Shown here in pieces: positions 1 through 11,869 of a DNA stretch of 64,000 bases. Source of the DNA: Owenia fusiformis (lineage: Eukaryota > Annelida > Polychaeta > Sabellida > Oweniidae); NCBI GenBank assembly GCA_903813345.2, contig CAIIXF020000009.1, positions 4,216,001 to 4,280,000 on the forward strand, written 5' to 3'. The position numbers and the translations under genes are program-made. Every line of letters begins with the position of its first letter. Position 1 is the stretch's first letter. The notes below the pieces were generated by a model, which had not been told where the DNA came from, did not search any database, and saw only the letters and a program-made list of their open reading frames with translations.

Positions 1-21
1 ATATTCTTAAACCTTTTACAG

Positions 22-1373
22 GTAGAGGTCGATGGTCCATTCGGGGCTGGACAACAAGACTGGAACAAATTCGAAGTTGCCATTTTGATAGGTGGCGGTA
101 TAGGTGTTACACCATATGCTTCAATTCTCAAAGATTTTTCCCATATGATGGCGCATGGTGGCAGAAGGCGTGTCATATGCAAGAAGGTGTATTTCCTTTG
201 GGTCACTAGTTCTCATCACCAGTTCGAGTGGTTGATTGATATTCTTAGGCAAGTCGAGGAAATTGATAAAGACAACGTAGTCAGTATACATTGCTTCATT
301 ACACAGTTTTTCCACAAGTTTGATCTGAGGACCACAATGCTTGTAAGTTGGATTGTATATAGGGCCGAGAAATATACCAATTATGTAATTCGCCTATTTG
401 TTGATTTGTGAATTTTTGCTACTGTCGCAAACATATGGGTTAAACTATGAAGTGAACATCGTTAGTGCCAAATCAGACCCCTTATCTTGATCTAGATGTT
501 ATGATCCGCAGATGCTTAACTCCTACGTTACACCCATCAAATTGCTTATATGTTACCTTAAACCAATGTGATAACGTATATATTCCGTTGACCAATTCAT
601 TACTTATCATTTACGTTACTCCCATCTGTTTACTTATCATTTACGTTACACTTATCGGATTACTCGTCTATTACGCTACACCCATCGGATTACTCATCTA
701 TTACGTTAAACCCATATGATTAAGTTTCGTCTCGTGAAAACTCTATAAACCGTCTTTTCCAGTAATGTTATTCTCGTTTGTTTTCAGTATATTTGCGAAG
801 AACAGTTCAAAAGCCTATCAAAAAGAAGTATATTCACAGGGCTACGAGGAGTGACACATTTTGGTCGTCCCCAATTCGATCAGATATTTACGTCGGTGTG
901 TGCCAGTCACCCGGATGTAAGTGTAGAGTATGCATGTAAGCGCAAAGAATGTTTTCAAAAGTATAAACACAAATTATCATTATTGACCGTACGTTTTGTC
1001 TTAATGGGGCATCAGTACAACTAAATCCTATATATTATTTATGGAACTGAGGTCTGGAATCAGTTATTTTGTAATTGAACACCAAAGTTTCCATTTATTC
1101 TGAGAGTCATTTGTGCACTTTTGTCTTTTATAGTTTCCAGAATATTGCGACTTCAAACAATATAACACTTGTATTTTTAGAAGCTTCATAGTACAATTAA
1201 AAACGAAAGGAGGCAAATTTCATATTTCATATCATTTCTTTGTATTTTAGGTTGATCGAGTAGGGGTGTTCAGTTGCGGTCCAGTGGGCCTCACAAAAAC
1301 CGTTGAACAGGCCTGTCATGGATTGGGGAAACATGGCAGTGTCAAATTCAGCCATCACTATGAAAACTTTTAG
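22..1373 (+). CDS. DUOX: Dual oxidase (DUOX), C-terminal end, three exons
   Basis: This is the 3' end of a dual oxidase, a membrane NADPH oxidase that passes electrons from NADPH through FAD and haem to oxygen and yields hydrogen peroxide. Exons are 22-342, 788-916 and 1251-1373, all phase 0, each bounded by AG and GT (donors gtaagt at 343 and 917). They encode about 190 residues of the ferric-reductase NADPH-binding domain. Visible motifs are the nucleotide-binding GGGIGVTPYASILKDF, the KVYFLWVT strand, the FDLRTTML segment at the first junction, TGLRGVTHFGRP, the VFSCGP loop, and the terminal FSHHYENF before TAG. From family knowledge, that ending and the CKKVYF block are typical of DUOX rather than NOX1-5. 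The peroxidase-homology, EF-hand and transmembrane parts lie upstream of the window. Intron 1 carries a small 30-bp tandem repeat. No frameshift is seen. Confidence 0.93.
600..719. repeat. 30-bp tandem repeat, four units, in a DUOX intron
   Basis: Four adjacent 30-bp units start at 600, 630, 660 and 690. They share a core like TTACTCATCTATTACGTTAC followed by CCCATCGGA. A more decayed unit is visible at about 535-570. The array lies between DUOX exons ending at 342 and starting at 788 and does not touch the splice sites. Confidence 0.8.
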
Positions 1374-4300
1374 GATCTATTTTTTATGCCATCTTTTTTG
1401 CAGTGTCTGAACTGCATGCGTTTTCGTTCAGAGCGAAATTCCCTGTTTTTAATCTTGACGTATTTAACATTGGTTAATGGTCGAACCAGAGACATATAAA
1501 ACATTTCAGTATATGTCTTGGTCGAACAAAGGCCAGTCGGATTATGCGTTGTGTGAGAGTAATCTAAAGCTAAATCAGATATTGGACAGTGGTAGCAGGT
1601 AGATAGTTGTACATTTTAAAATGAAATGGCAAGAATTTGAACTGTTGATTATTTCGTAAAGTTAATTGTATTTTAATAACAAGGTTAATATAAATGTTAG
1701 CTAATGTATATGCTAATCAAAGTAAAACAGTTATATTTTCATATTCCCTTGTCATTCGGGTTCGCAACAGATATCTACATATGTTTCTGGGATTTTGAAC
1801 GTCAGTCCATCTTTCAGAAAGGTTCCATATAAAGGTTCACTATAACTGCATTAGGTATATAATCACTGGTCCATTACAGGATGAATCGAATTGTATGTAG
1901 GAGTTTGGTGACCACTCTTTAGAACAGGCCTGTAGATCTTTACAATAGTAACGTTTGCAATATTGTTTGCTTTGCGAAATGTTTTGAATCCAGGTTTATT
2001 TTGTTTGAGGGTACGACTAACTGCTAACTGGACGAGTGATAATAATTAAACACCCAGTGGCAAGAGGCAAAAAGAGGGAAAGGTTTTGGGCCCCTAAAAC
2101 CAAAAAGTGGGCCCAAAGTTTTGAGGCCTGTTATCTTCTACATTTGGCCTAAAATAAAAAAGCCCCTCCCCTAGATCTGCCAATGAAAATAGCCTGTTTT
2201 ATTGAAAATAAACCAAATGAACGAAGTCTGACTAATGCAACATGCATTAATGAATTATTCAGAGTTTTCATTTTATTTTGTTATGTACTTTTGAAAACCT
2301 TTATAGTTGTACGAATGATTTATATTTTGATGATAAAAATAAAAAAGGCTATATACAAATAATTGCTTATCATATACTAAACTTCTATGTTCTGTGATGA
2401 TTAATTGCATTTAGTATTTAATTGTAATTTTTACCTAATGGTTCGTAAAATTCGTAAAAGTTCAATGGGTTCAATCACTTTTATGAGTTTCTTGATAATG
2501 AGCCATTTTTACAATTTTTCTCAAATTATTTTGATCGGGCCTCGTGGCAATAAGAACGCGGAAGAGATAAAATAAAGAGGGATGTAAGTTTGTATGTTGT
2601 TGTAGCCGCCATTGTAATGTAACCAAGCTCACTAATGATCGGAAAAAATAAACAGAAGAGGCGCCGCTTGGGCGATTGCCCGCAAATGAAATGTTGCTGT
2701 AGCGGCAAGAACAAAAACATTGGGTAAAAACTGAAACAGGTGAGAAGCCGGAATAACACAGGGATGGAAAAATGGATCCGTCAAAAGTCCGCACTACACG
2801 TTTTACACTACACTACACTATCCTGCTTTATACTTTACTGGGCGACATTCCGTGTGTACAATAATTCACTATTCTATACTTCACTACATTATACCACTAT
2901 ATTTCCTTGGTATTTATATACAATCAATCCAACTGTCAGATCTGTAAAATGTTCTCTGTGATTGAAAAGAAGCTCATCATTAATGTGAAATAACATTAAA
3001 AGATATAGATAAAATGAAGAAATACCATCATTGTACCCATTTTACACGATAAAAAACGTCTGTCGAGTCTTGACTGTGTTGCGTTTTAAATGTTAGGAAA
3101 CCAAAGTGTATGATTATATAATCATGATTATACAATTCGAGAGAATATATAATAGTAAAATTGTTATAAATAATATTTTTCAAGTATGTGTAGAATGAGT
3201 AGGACAATAATTGTAGCTTCGTCAAACTATCTGTAGTAACCCTGTGTAACCACACTGATCTACACTCCCCTCCAAACATAACGGTACTCCCTCTCGGATA
3301 CCGTGCCATATCGAACTGATAAAGCAATTTTAGGTGAGTGTACACTGTACAAACTACGGCAGGAAGTTTAATTCGAATGTTGTCGAAATGTGTTTATTGT
3401 TTAGAAGATACTTTCACAAGTGGTTGATTTATGTCGACAATTAAAGCCACTTAATCTCCCAGATGTTAAAATACTTAAGTCAAATTCACACCACTTAGAT
3501 CTCAAAATGCGTGAATGAGAAATGTTTATTTTTCTATTTCTATAACCTCTATAACACAACTCACAGGGCTGATCCGGGACTTCAAGTCTCCGTTCTTTAT
3601 TATTCTTTGGTGGGGGCCGAACCAATATATCAAATGTTTCTCGCGAATTTAATTCATCAAAATCACAAACCCCACCCTCGATTTCTCTTAGGTTACACTG
3701 TAGCCTACACGACGTTAAATTTCTCCTACAGTAAAACTACAGTAGACTTAAATGTTGCATACCACGTGTTTTTTCAACATAAATATCTGGCCAGAAGTAC
3801 AAGAAAATATGCCCCTCCCCAATACATTGTTTGATCTCTACTGGACCTGGTTGACTTTTAATTGAATTACATACACCTTGCGCACGAGCTAGATTCTTCT
3901 GCAATCCTCGTGAAATTTTAAAAACAGCTGGTATATCCCTCCCACTGGTAGTTTTCATTTTATTTATTTATTTTTATTGAAGAAATATTTATTTTGGTTT
4001 GGTTTGGAGGTAGGGATGTGGGCCATGTAGTGTAGTTGTAGTTGTGTGTGGCTGACAGTTCTAGCAACATCATCTGTTGTTATACCAGCCTGAGCATCCG
4101 AATATAAACTGAAAACGCCGCCGATCCTCTAAGCCTTATAGGGGGCCGACCAATAAATATTGGAACCCCACTGGGAAAAATTATTCTTGGACTAACTATT
4201 GACAGTTTTAGCAACATCATATGCTTTTATAGCAGTGTCTACAAACTTATCCAGAAAAACTCCAGTTTCGGAATTTAAAAAACTGAGACGAACCATAGAC

Positions 4301-5435
4301 GTTTTTTAGGGGATATTTCAGGAAATTATTAAGTCTTGCACATGAGTACGCAACAGCTCAATGCAAATCTCGGAAATATTGGTTGAAGAATATTGTTGAG
4401 ACATACCCTATATTTGTAAAAATTGAAAACATACAACAAAAGACAATTTCAGTGAAAATGATAATTTCTTTATAAAATTATAATTATTTTTAAAATGTAA
4501 GTACAAACAGATAATTACATGCAATATAAACAACTATTTACAAACAATAATAAATGTTCTGAGATTAAGAAAGACATTTACGCGTCAATGATATTGATAC
4601 TGAAAATAGCCACATTTGAGTATCAGGGTAACTTGACTCATAAAATAAGTAAATAACTTAGGCCACATAAAATAAACTATTGTTTCTAGTCGTGATCACT
4701 AATGCATCGAACACATAAGCTTCGATTCAACGGCCAGCGCCCGGCCGATTGAGTATTTTGTTCAGAACTGCATTTTTTTGACGAACTTGTTGGAAACTTC
4801 AAGAAAAGAGTCAAACAGGCCTGGTACCTCTTAAAATGGTTCATTGTAGAAATGGTTTTACATTGAAAAGTGTATAAAAGCAAGATTGTGCACTCTTTCA
4901 AATACGACATATATAATCTCCGATTTAAGACTGAAATGATCAAGAAATAATTTAACTTGATTTTTGATTAACTTTTTACCTACGATTTCAAAAGTAGACC
5001 ATGCTTGCTGGACTAGAATTGGGAACCCTTGTGACCAGAAATGAAAAATATTTTTTCATGGCCTCATTATTTAGATTTGAATGTTTTTTTCCTGAAACGT
5101 CATAAATAAATATCCCGAAGAAGACATTTTACACACTTGGGCTTTTTTTAGGTATACTTGTACCCTCGTATCTGTCTTCTACTACTAGATGGTTAATCTC
5201 ATTTGGCATTAGATCGCGTCCTCGTATTCAGAATATCCCGAAGTCATTCTTAAATGTTTCTACGAGGATCGTTCAATACATTTGAGGTAGAAACGCACAG
5301 TCATTGCTGAATTCTGATTTTCATTGTATTGCCATTTTGGATTATTCTACTGTGAATGCGTTGTGCATCAGTTTCATTACGCACCATTTCTCCGTTTTTT
5401 AACTTCGCGGAGATGATGTTTTCGTGAAAGATATG
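1374..5435. other. DUOX 3' UTR and spacer up to noggin
   Basis: No coding exon was recognised between the DUOX stop and the noggin stop. AATAAA-type hexamers near 2205 and 2335 could serve DUOX polyadenylation, but neither is proven. About 2800-2930 is low-complexity CACTA/TATACT-rich sequence. About 4730-4765 resembles one arm of the palindromic element at 63304-63388, sharing CGCCCGGCCGATTGAGTA. Short open frames here have no recognisable motif and stop at random. Confidence 0.5.
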
Positions 5436-6119
5436 TTAACATCCGCATGAGCATTTCGTTATGATGGGGTGGTGCATTACAATCCATTTACAGGGATGCG
5501 GCTTACCCCGACAGAACCATCGTAATATTTGAAGGTACGAAGACTGCGATGGACGGCAAGACATGCCTGATGGTATAGAACAGCTTCTTTTTGTTTTAAC
5601 GCACGAGCCTTGCATGATCCAGCGCGGCCAAAACCGAACTCCCAAATCAGTCCATTTATATTCAACAGGGCAGTATGTGTAACTCCATAAGAACTTCTGA
5701 AGTTTCTTTTTAACTTTTCTATTTATTTTCCCCTTCATTTTTGTACCATCTGGTAATGTTAAAGTATCCATGAGAGTTTTGATTGCGCTTTGAGCTTCTC
5801 CCAGGTCTCGATCTCCCCGATCGTGTTTTATAAAACCATTGTCCCATGGCGCTGGCTCAGTAGGGGACATATATTTCGAATCAAAATGCCTCCCAAGTAC
5901 TGTTCTCAAGAAGATATTATCTAAATCCTCCGGCTGTGGATCGTATTTAGGATTGGGGTCCTCCACGAGAGGAATTATAGCTAGATCGTCTGATGGGTGC
6001 GGTCTCATGGCTCGATGCCCTTGGAATTTTAGAGGAAAATGTGCTGCATTCGTGTAGATCACTAAACTACTTAGTAATTGTAATGTCATTTGTATCATAT
6101 TTTTCGCCATCGTTCTCAT
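5436..6119 (-). CDS. noggin: Noggin, secreted BMP antagonist
   Basis: This intronless reading frame encodes a 227-residue secreted protein. Noggin binds BMP ligands outside the cell and blocks receptor binding. The ATG at 6119 (MRTMAKNM) precedes a hydrophobic signal peptide (about residues 8-24, MIQMTLQLLSSLVIYTNAA). The N-terminal BMP-contact region follows, with HPSDDLAIIPLVEDPNP and then LRTVLGRHFD, matching the conserved clip and helix of noggin. The basic stretch KMKGKINRKVKKKLQKFLW corresponds to the heparan-sulfate-binding region. The C-terminal cystine knot keeps nine cysteines in noggin spacing: YC, GSC, RSC, MSC, FC, PC, then KCSCGC at the end. The motif DLGVRFWPRW is diagnostic. 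Length is close to vertebrate noggin (about 230). Translation could also begin at the Met at 6110. A possible 5' UTR splice acceptor lies just upstream. No defect is seen. Confidence 0.95.
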   Translation of the reverse strand: MRTMAKNMIQMTLQLLSSLVIYTNAAHFPLKFQGHRAMRPHPSDDLAIIPLVEDPNPKYDPQPEDLDNIFLRTVLGRHFDSKYMSPTEPAPWDNGFIKHDRGDRDLGEAQSAIKTLMDTLTLPDGTKMKGKINRKVKKKLQKFLWSYTYCPVEYKWTDLGVRFWPRWIMQGSCVKTKRSCSIPSGMSCRPSQSSYLQILRWFCRGKPHPCKWIVMHHPIITKCSCGC

Positions 6120-6138
6120 TTTCACTTTTTATAGCATA

Positions 6139-6152
6139 CCTGAAAATAAAAT
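6139..6152 (-). promoter_or_regulatory. Possible 3' splice site in the noggin 5' UTR
   Basis: Read on the minus strand, a pyrimidine-rich run TTTTATTTTCAG ends at 6140, twenty bases before the noggin ATG. It would make 6139 the first base of the coding exon. The resemblance to an acceptor is good, but no donor or upstream exon was identified. It may be chance. Confidence 0.35.
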
Positions 6153-9137
6153 ATTCCATATAAGTTTTATGTGTTTAAATAATTACATAATAGTTTCAAG
6201 TAGTCAGTAAGGACAAATATTTACATATACCCGATATTAAAATGGTTAAAGTTAATTTCCTAAAAATAAAGAATATTATTATAAAAGTTCAACGTACACT
6301 ATATAATATATCTGACGCTTTTTTATTACAATTTCATTTTACCTTAATATCGCCCAAAATGTTTTTTTATTAATATCATGAATCTACAGTGAAATTCTTC
6401 CTTTTCCGCCTCGTATCAAATAGCCGACTGTTTTCATGTGTCCCCGTATCGGGTTGTATCCATTCGTATCGCTCAATTGCTATTGAAAGTCGATCCCAAT
6501 TGAGTTTACAATTCGTTGAAATAACAATTTATTTCCTCACAAGTTCTCACAGATTACAGTCTACAAAATGATGTTTCGAAAAGTTGAGAACAAGCAATCC
6601 AGGTGACATGTTGTTATATTTAGGCGACTGTACTATTTGTTTCTAGTTAATTTGCTCACTTTTAAAGTCACTTGCTCATTCACAGTTTCAAATATCGCCA
6701 CACAATGTTGCATTCGTCGCATTTTTCAATCAAACGCTAGACTTTTGTTTGTACTAAGGCTCTGTAAAGTCTACCTCAGCGTCTCTTAGTTAAACTCTTA
6801 TAATTAATTAATGACTTTGAATAGTCCGGACGCAAACTTATCAGTACAAAATCTGCTTAAACACAAATTTATTTTACGTATACCTCAACTAATTCAAAAT
6901 GATTTCAAGAAGCAATTTTCCAGTCTACTTTATAAGTCTTCTTCCTATCTATAGTTCTTATTGCGAATGCACCTGATTTATCTTGGTTTGTAGCACATTC
7001 TCCAACATCCTCTCGATGACTAAAGATCCGAAAAAACGTATACCCCTAACTTGCGATGGAGAAGGTGTTACTACAAAATTACGGTTCAATTTCATCTAAT
7101 TACCACTTTCGTTAGTTAGTCTGTCGGTGTTAATATTTTACTATGGAGTCTCTGATCTACTCAAGGTATACGTATCAAATCTGGCGTCTCGCACCTCAAT
7201 GAAAATAAGTGATGTTTACAATAAAGCATAAAGGCATACTATGATAGAGAAAGATGATCGGGTCTAGACACACGTTGATTCACGTTGCCATAGCAGGTTC
7301 CCCGTATCCTTTTCCATATTCGCCCCATAATGAGCCTAGTCCGGAATCGTTAGTAATCGTGACCTAATTAACCCCATCGCAAAAAAATTCCAGGAAATGA
7401 TACATATTGATTCCATTATGTAGTTGCTGCACTATATTCAACTCGCGATCTTCATGGAGTGAGAAAACAGTGTTTGGTCAGAGCGCGACTCTTGCCGTTT
7501 ATAATTCCCGGGGCATACACCGGTTGGCCAGTGCGTCCGCCATGTAGTCTAGACTTAGTGACTTTCACGAGGTTTTTGCCCATAGGCTCCGTTCTATATA
7601 CAATTTCCGTAATTTTACCTGGAATAACTGACTTTCTTCATGTAGCAATATCAGGTTGACAAGCAGATGCTCTCCTTAAAGTACCCGATAATAGGGATCA
7701 AATACAAAATTGGGTGAAAATTGTAATTATGTCGGCTGATACATGTCAGCTTTACGCATCATACATGTTTAATTGATTAGCTAACTTTGCGAGGGATGAT
7801 AGAATTTGTCTACAAGAATGGTTTCTGAAGAAAAAAATAAATGATCGAAGTAACTTAGATATAGCAAATACCAATATTTCAATAAACAATATAATTATGA
7901 ACTTAGGAGTTGGATTACTTGTAGACGGTAACAATGCTTCGTTAAAGTTGTTTTCACACATTTCTGCGCAAAAGAAGATATTGTTAAGTAGTCAACCGCT
8001 TCTTTAAAAAAGTCACACAGCATTTTCATTGATCTTTTATGGAAAATGCGTAATTATAAAAACAAGCCAAACTGTGATTTATTTTATCCAGACAGAATCC
8101 ATGGGGCGTGTGTGTAACAGGTTAATTAATTATACACAAGTTTTCTTCATTTCACACATTACGCCTGATTTAATTGATAAATTTTCTAAATGTCCAGACT
8201 TTCGTCTCAGCTCTACTCTTCTATTTACTTACCTCGAGTGTTGAATTACGCCAGGTTCCAACACGTCGCCAAAATGCTTGTTTTGGGATTAATTAAATCA
8301 GCTCGGATTAAAGAATGCAATCGAATCAAAATTTATCAGGTATTTAAGCGTACCTATGTACCATATAAACTGAAAGTGATTAGGATCAGATGAATTATAC
8401 ACATTTATTTTATTAATTGCACTGGATGGGTAATAACAATTATTACGAAATACTATAGAGAGTTCCCTTGTCAATTCAAAACATTTCGCACAACTACGAA
8501 CAATTTTCTCGGTTTCTTAACAATATTAGAAAAATGTACATATTTTAAACTTATTTTACACTATTGGATGTCAATCGAAGTTATGTGTCAATCCTTTCTT
8601 GCGGAGTCATTCAATTTTCTTTCAAAAGGGCGATATAAGTCGGCAAAATTATTGTAGGATTCCAAGAATTGGTTACTACTGAGTGTGGGATTAAACAGAT
8701 GCCGGGATAAACAAACGATAAAACAGCAATTACTCATTTACACATATATCTTGCGAATACAGCAGGGTGGTCGACATAAGATTCTGTTTCCTGGCAGTCG
8801 GATCTCCAGAAACAATAATATTTTCTTCTTTTTTTCTCAATCAAAAATGTCTGCGTTTAAATCTCTTTAGTACTCGCTTGCAAGCATTCGTTTATTTTAA
8901 AGGTAGAATCTGACTTCTGGGGTTTCATTCGCCTACAGGTTAGTCGACAGTGATTCACGGTGCCTTCGGGGTGAATGAACAATGCTTTTTAACGATCACT
9001 TTCTGAATTAATCATTCAGACTTGAAATTTGTAATTCACGATTCCATATCAAGTTAAAGTTCTTTGTTTAGTGCGGAATTTAGTGAAGCCGTCATGTATG
9101 CTTTGCGTGAGCGCATATTCATCTACAAGCCTACCAA
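6153..9137. other. Spacer upstream of noggin, no gene seen
   Basis: This region should hold noggin upstream regulatory DNA if the gene is transcribed leftward. No coding exon, RNA gene or clear repeat was recognised. Open frames here are short and lack known motifs. Confidence 0.4.
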
Positions 9138-9340
9138 CAGGCCCGTAGCCAGGATTTGCCAAGGGGGGTTCAGTTTTCAAAAATTTCCAGGGGGGGTTCA
9201 CATTTGACAATTTTGGCCCAAATATAGCTAAAATCACTTGAGAAGTGCTCAAAATGGTGAAAAACTGCATGATTTTGAAAGAATTTTTGGCCAGGGGGGG
9301 TTCGCCCGAACCCTGCGAACCCCCCCTGGCTACGGGCCTG
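9138..9340. mobile_element. 203-bp MITE with CAGGCCCGTAGCCAGG ends
   Basis: The left end reads CAGGCCCGTAGCCAGG and the right end is its reverse complement with one change (CCTGGCTACGGGCCTG). The five bases ACCAA are repeated on both sides (9133-9137 and 9341-9345) as a likely target-site duplication. The interior has G-runs near both ends and no coding capacity. Short palindromic elements with GTAGCCAGG tips are widespread in animal genomes. The transposase superfamily cannot be fixed from this copy. Confidence 0.85.
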
Positions 9341-9564
9341 ACCAATCAATGTGATATGGACACTGTCGTGTTTTAAACTTTACAATCACATTAAAAATAC
9401 ATCTTCGGAACTTTATTGGCATCTGCGTATGTTTTTTATATGTAGCTACCCTGTGTATGCGATATCATTCATAACCTGCTTGCTTTTACCATCTACATGT
9501 AAAATTACATCTAGAAATGTGGTTTTAAAAAGTGATGATCAAATTCGAAAATTCAATTTTCTTT

Positions 9565-9840
9565 GAAAATGTGACTTTTAGGCCGGGGAGGTTCCCCATG
9601 TTATAAAATCACAAAAAGTGAAATATCTTTTCTTGTATTGGACAGATTATTATTTTCTTTTACTGGACATATTTCAACTTGTATATATATATAACTATCA
9701 GATACATAAGGGTAATATGAAAATTGAACCACTATATCTGATGAATATTGAAGTCTGAGGGAACTTTTTACGATATCTGCCATGTTATCTGACCCAAATT
9801 AGCCACCTGGTGGTGAAACTGGTAACTACCGACTCGCATT
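9565..9840 (+). repeat. Dispersed repeat, copy 1
   Basis: This stretch is matched, with substitutions and small indels, by 11300-11490. Shared segments include ATGTTATAAAATCACAAAAA, TTGTATTGGACAGAT and AAACTGGTAACTACC. Both copies are in the same orientation about 1.7 kb apart, so this is either a local duplication or two copies of one family. Confidence 0.65.
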
Positions 9841-9894
9841 TGGATTATCTTTTAGTATTGGAAATAATAAAATCTTTTGATTTCCCTACAATAA

Positions 9895-10070
9895 ATTGAT
9901 ATATGGAAATTTGATATATTGTAATAATTTGTTATGCTGAAACAATTGATCTGCTGAAGTAATTTGATATGCTGAAAAATTTGCATACTAAAGTATATTG
10001 GGATGCTGAAGTAAAGGTATACTGAAATTGATTTGTATGCTGAAATTAATTGATATCCTGAAATAAATGG
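9895..10070. repeat. Degenerate minisatellite of about 18-20 bp
   Basis: The phrase TTGATATGCTGAAATAA recurs about eight times with many substitutions, as in TTTGTTATGCTGAAACAA and TTGATCTGCTGAAGTAA. The drift between units suggests an old array. Confidence 0.65.
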
Positions 10071-11039
10071 GAAGGTATGATGGTATTAGATTGGCTCAAT
10101 ATTGCGAATGTCTACGTATCAAGAAACCACCAGATACTCAAACAAATCGCTAATTGATTGTTTTGATAAGTAATCGATACATTTGATCACAGGCTTAGCG
10201 TTCATAAATACGCTGGCACAACAGAATTCTCAATCTCGAAGTGCCCTCCTTTCATCTTCGTGGATAGTGGATCCATATGCAATGGTTACCCCAATCGCGC
10301 CCGCCAATTGCGTAACAAAGTCGTACATAATCCTTCCGCTAAAAATCAATGTCTACAGCTGTAGCACATACGAACCATCATTTCTCAAAATGAATAAATT
10401 GATACAAGAATCAAAGTGAAAATACTATTTTATCAAAATTTTATTGGACAAAGATTTATTCAATTTGAATGGTAAAGGGAAATGGCAAGTTCAATATTCT
10501 CATTTACCAAAAACAGGGTACGCCCTAGGGTTGGGCGTAGCAATGACACAATTGGACCGGTCAAATGAAGGCTATTTGAGGTAAATATCTATTTTTGGAC
10601 TTCATTTCCACGTTCTGGTTGAAAAAAAATCGTTTGAATAATTATAACTCTATCAGTCAGAGTGAACTCTTATTCACAGATAAATCTAGCTTGATGATCT
10701 AAGTCGAACTATCCCGGATGTCGATTATCATTGTATTTATTTTCCCTCTCCCATGCTTCGAGATAAATAACACATATAAAAGAACATATACCTACATATT
10801 TATAGTTCAAGAGGAAATAGGCATGCTGGCAATGAAATAGAGACATTTTAAACGCATGTGTACAAAACAAATAATCTTTTTTCTCCCTGTTGCAGATTCA
10901 TTTGAAGCATGATATAAATTCGCAAGATCAAAAGAAGATGCTATTTGATATGGGAGTTGCTATATAGCTGAATAAAGCTAAATGAATAGATGTCACCACT
11001 TGTTTTTATTTGGTTTGGCCAGACTGTCATTGGCTTCAA

Positions 11040-11565
11040 TATTAAAGCCATATAATAGTCACCTAATGTCATGATGTATCAAAAAGTGTTGGATAAATTT
11101 GTCTAACACTCGAATGACATACTATCGGATGACCCTGTTAATGTACATATTTGATTAATAATGAAAGTTGGTTGTTGAACAAATAAACCAAATAAAGATT
11201 CTTAAAATCCACGTCACTGAATCTTCAAAATTCAGTCAAAGTGATGTCATATGTGAAATCTGAAAAACGTTTATTTACTTTGAAAAGTTATTTTTGGAAA
11301 ATGTGACTTCTAGTTCCGGGAGACCCATATATCACATGTTATAAAATCACAAAAAGTGAAATATATTTTCTTGTATTGGACAGATAATATTTTCATTTAT
11401 TAGACATATTTTAATTTGCATAACTATTAGATTCATACGGGTGATATAACAATTGGTGGTTAAACTGGTAACTACCTACTCGTATCTGATTTATTGAGAT
11501 TTGAAAAAGCCATTGCATGTAAACGAGAATTAGCGAGATTTCAAAGGTATATTGAAACATCTCCA
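11040..11565 (+). repeat. Dispersed repeat related to 33074-33574
   Basis: This interval is similar to the 501-bp block present in duplication copy B (33074-33574) and absent from copy A. Shared landmarks include a GATGACCCTGTTAATGTACA-like segment and, near the end, GAGATTTCAAAAG. The first part of the 11300-11490 repeat overlaps it. No coding potential is seen. Confidence 0.55.
11300..11490 (+). repeat. Dispersed repeat, copy 2
   Basis: This is the partner of 9565-9840, with the same order of shared blocks and the ending TAACTACCTACTCG. Divergence is visibly more than a few percent. Confidence 0.6.
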
Positions 11566-11869
11566 TTGTACCTGAATAGAATAAATTAAGATCCCTTTAC
11601 ATTTCCGTCTAATGGGTACTTTTGCAATGAATCGCTATTGCTAAACAGTATTTATATCATAAACAATATAATAGCCCGATTTGTTTAAGCCTGGTGCACA
11701 AGACAATTATACGTTTTAAAAATGTAACTTATTGTAAAGGATAGAGGACAATATTTATAATATATAGTTATATATTTTGATGACCATTTGGATAGTCTCT
11801 CATGAATTACGCGCACGCAGCTTATTCACTGAACGAAACGCGACAACTAGACGAATCAGCGGGTAGTGT

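Noticed and set aside
3028-3345. A 105-residue minus-strand protein
   Set aside because: No motif, no codon pattern like the neighbouring genes, and AT-rich low-complexity composition.
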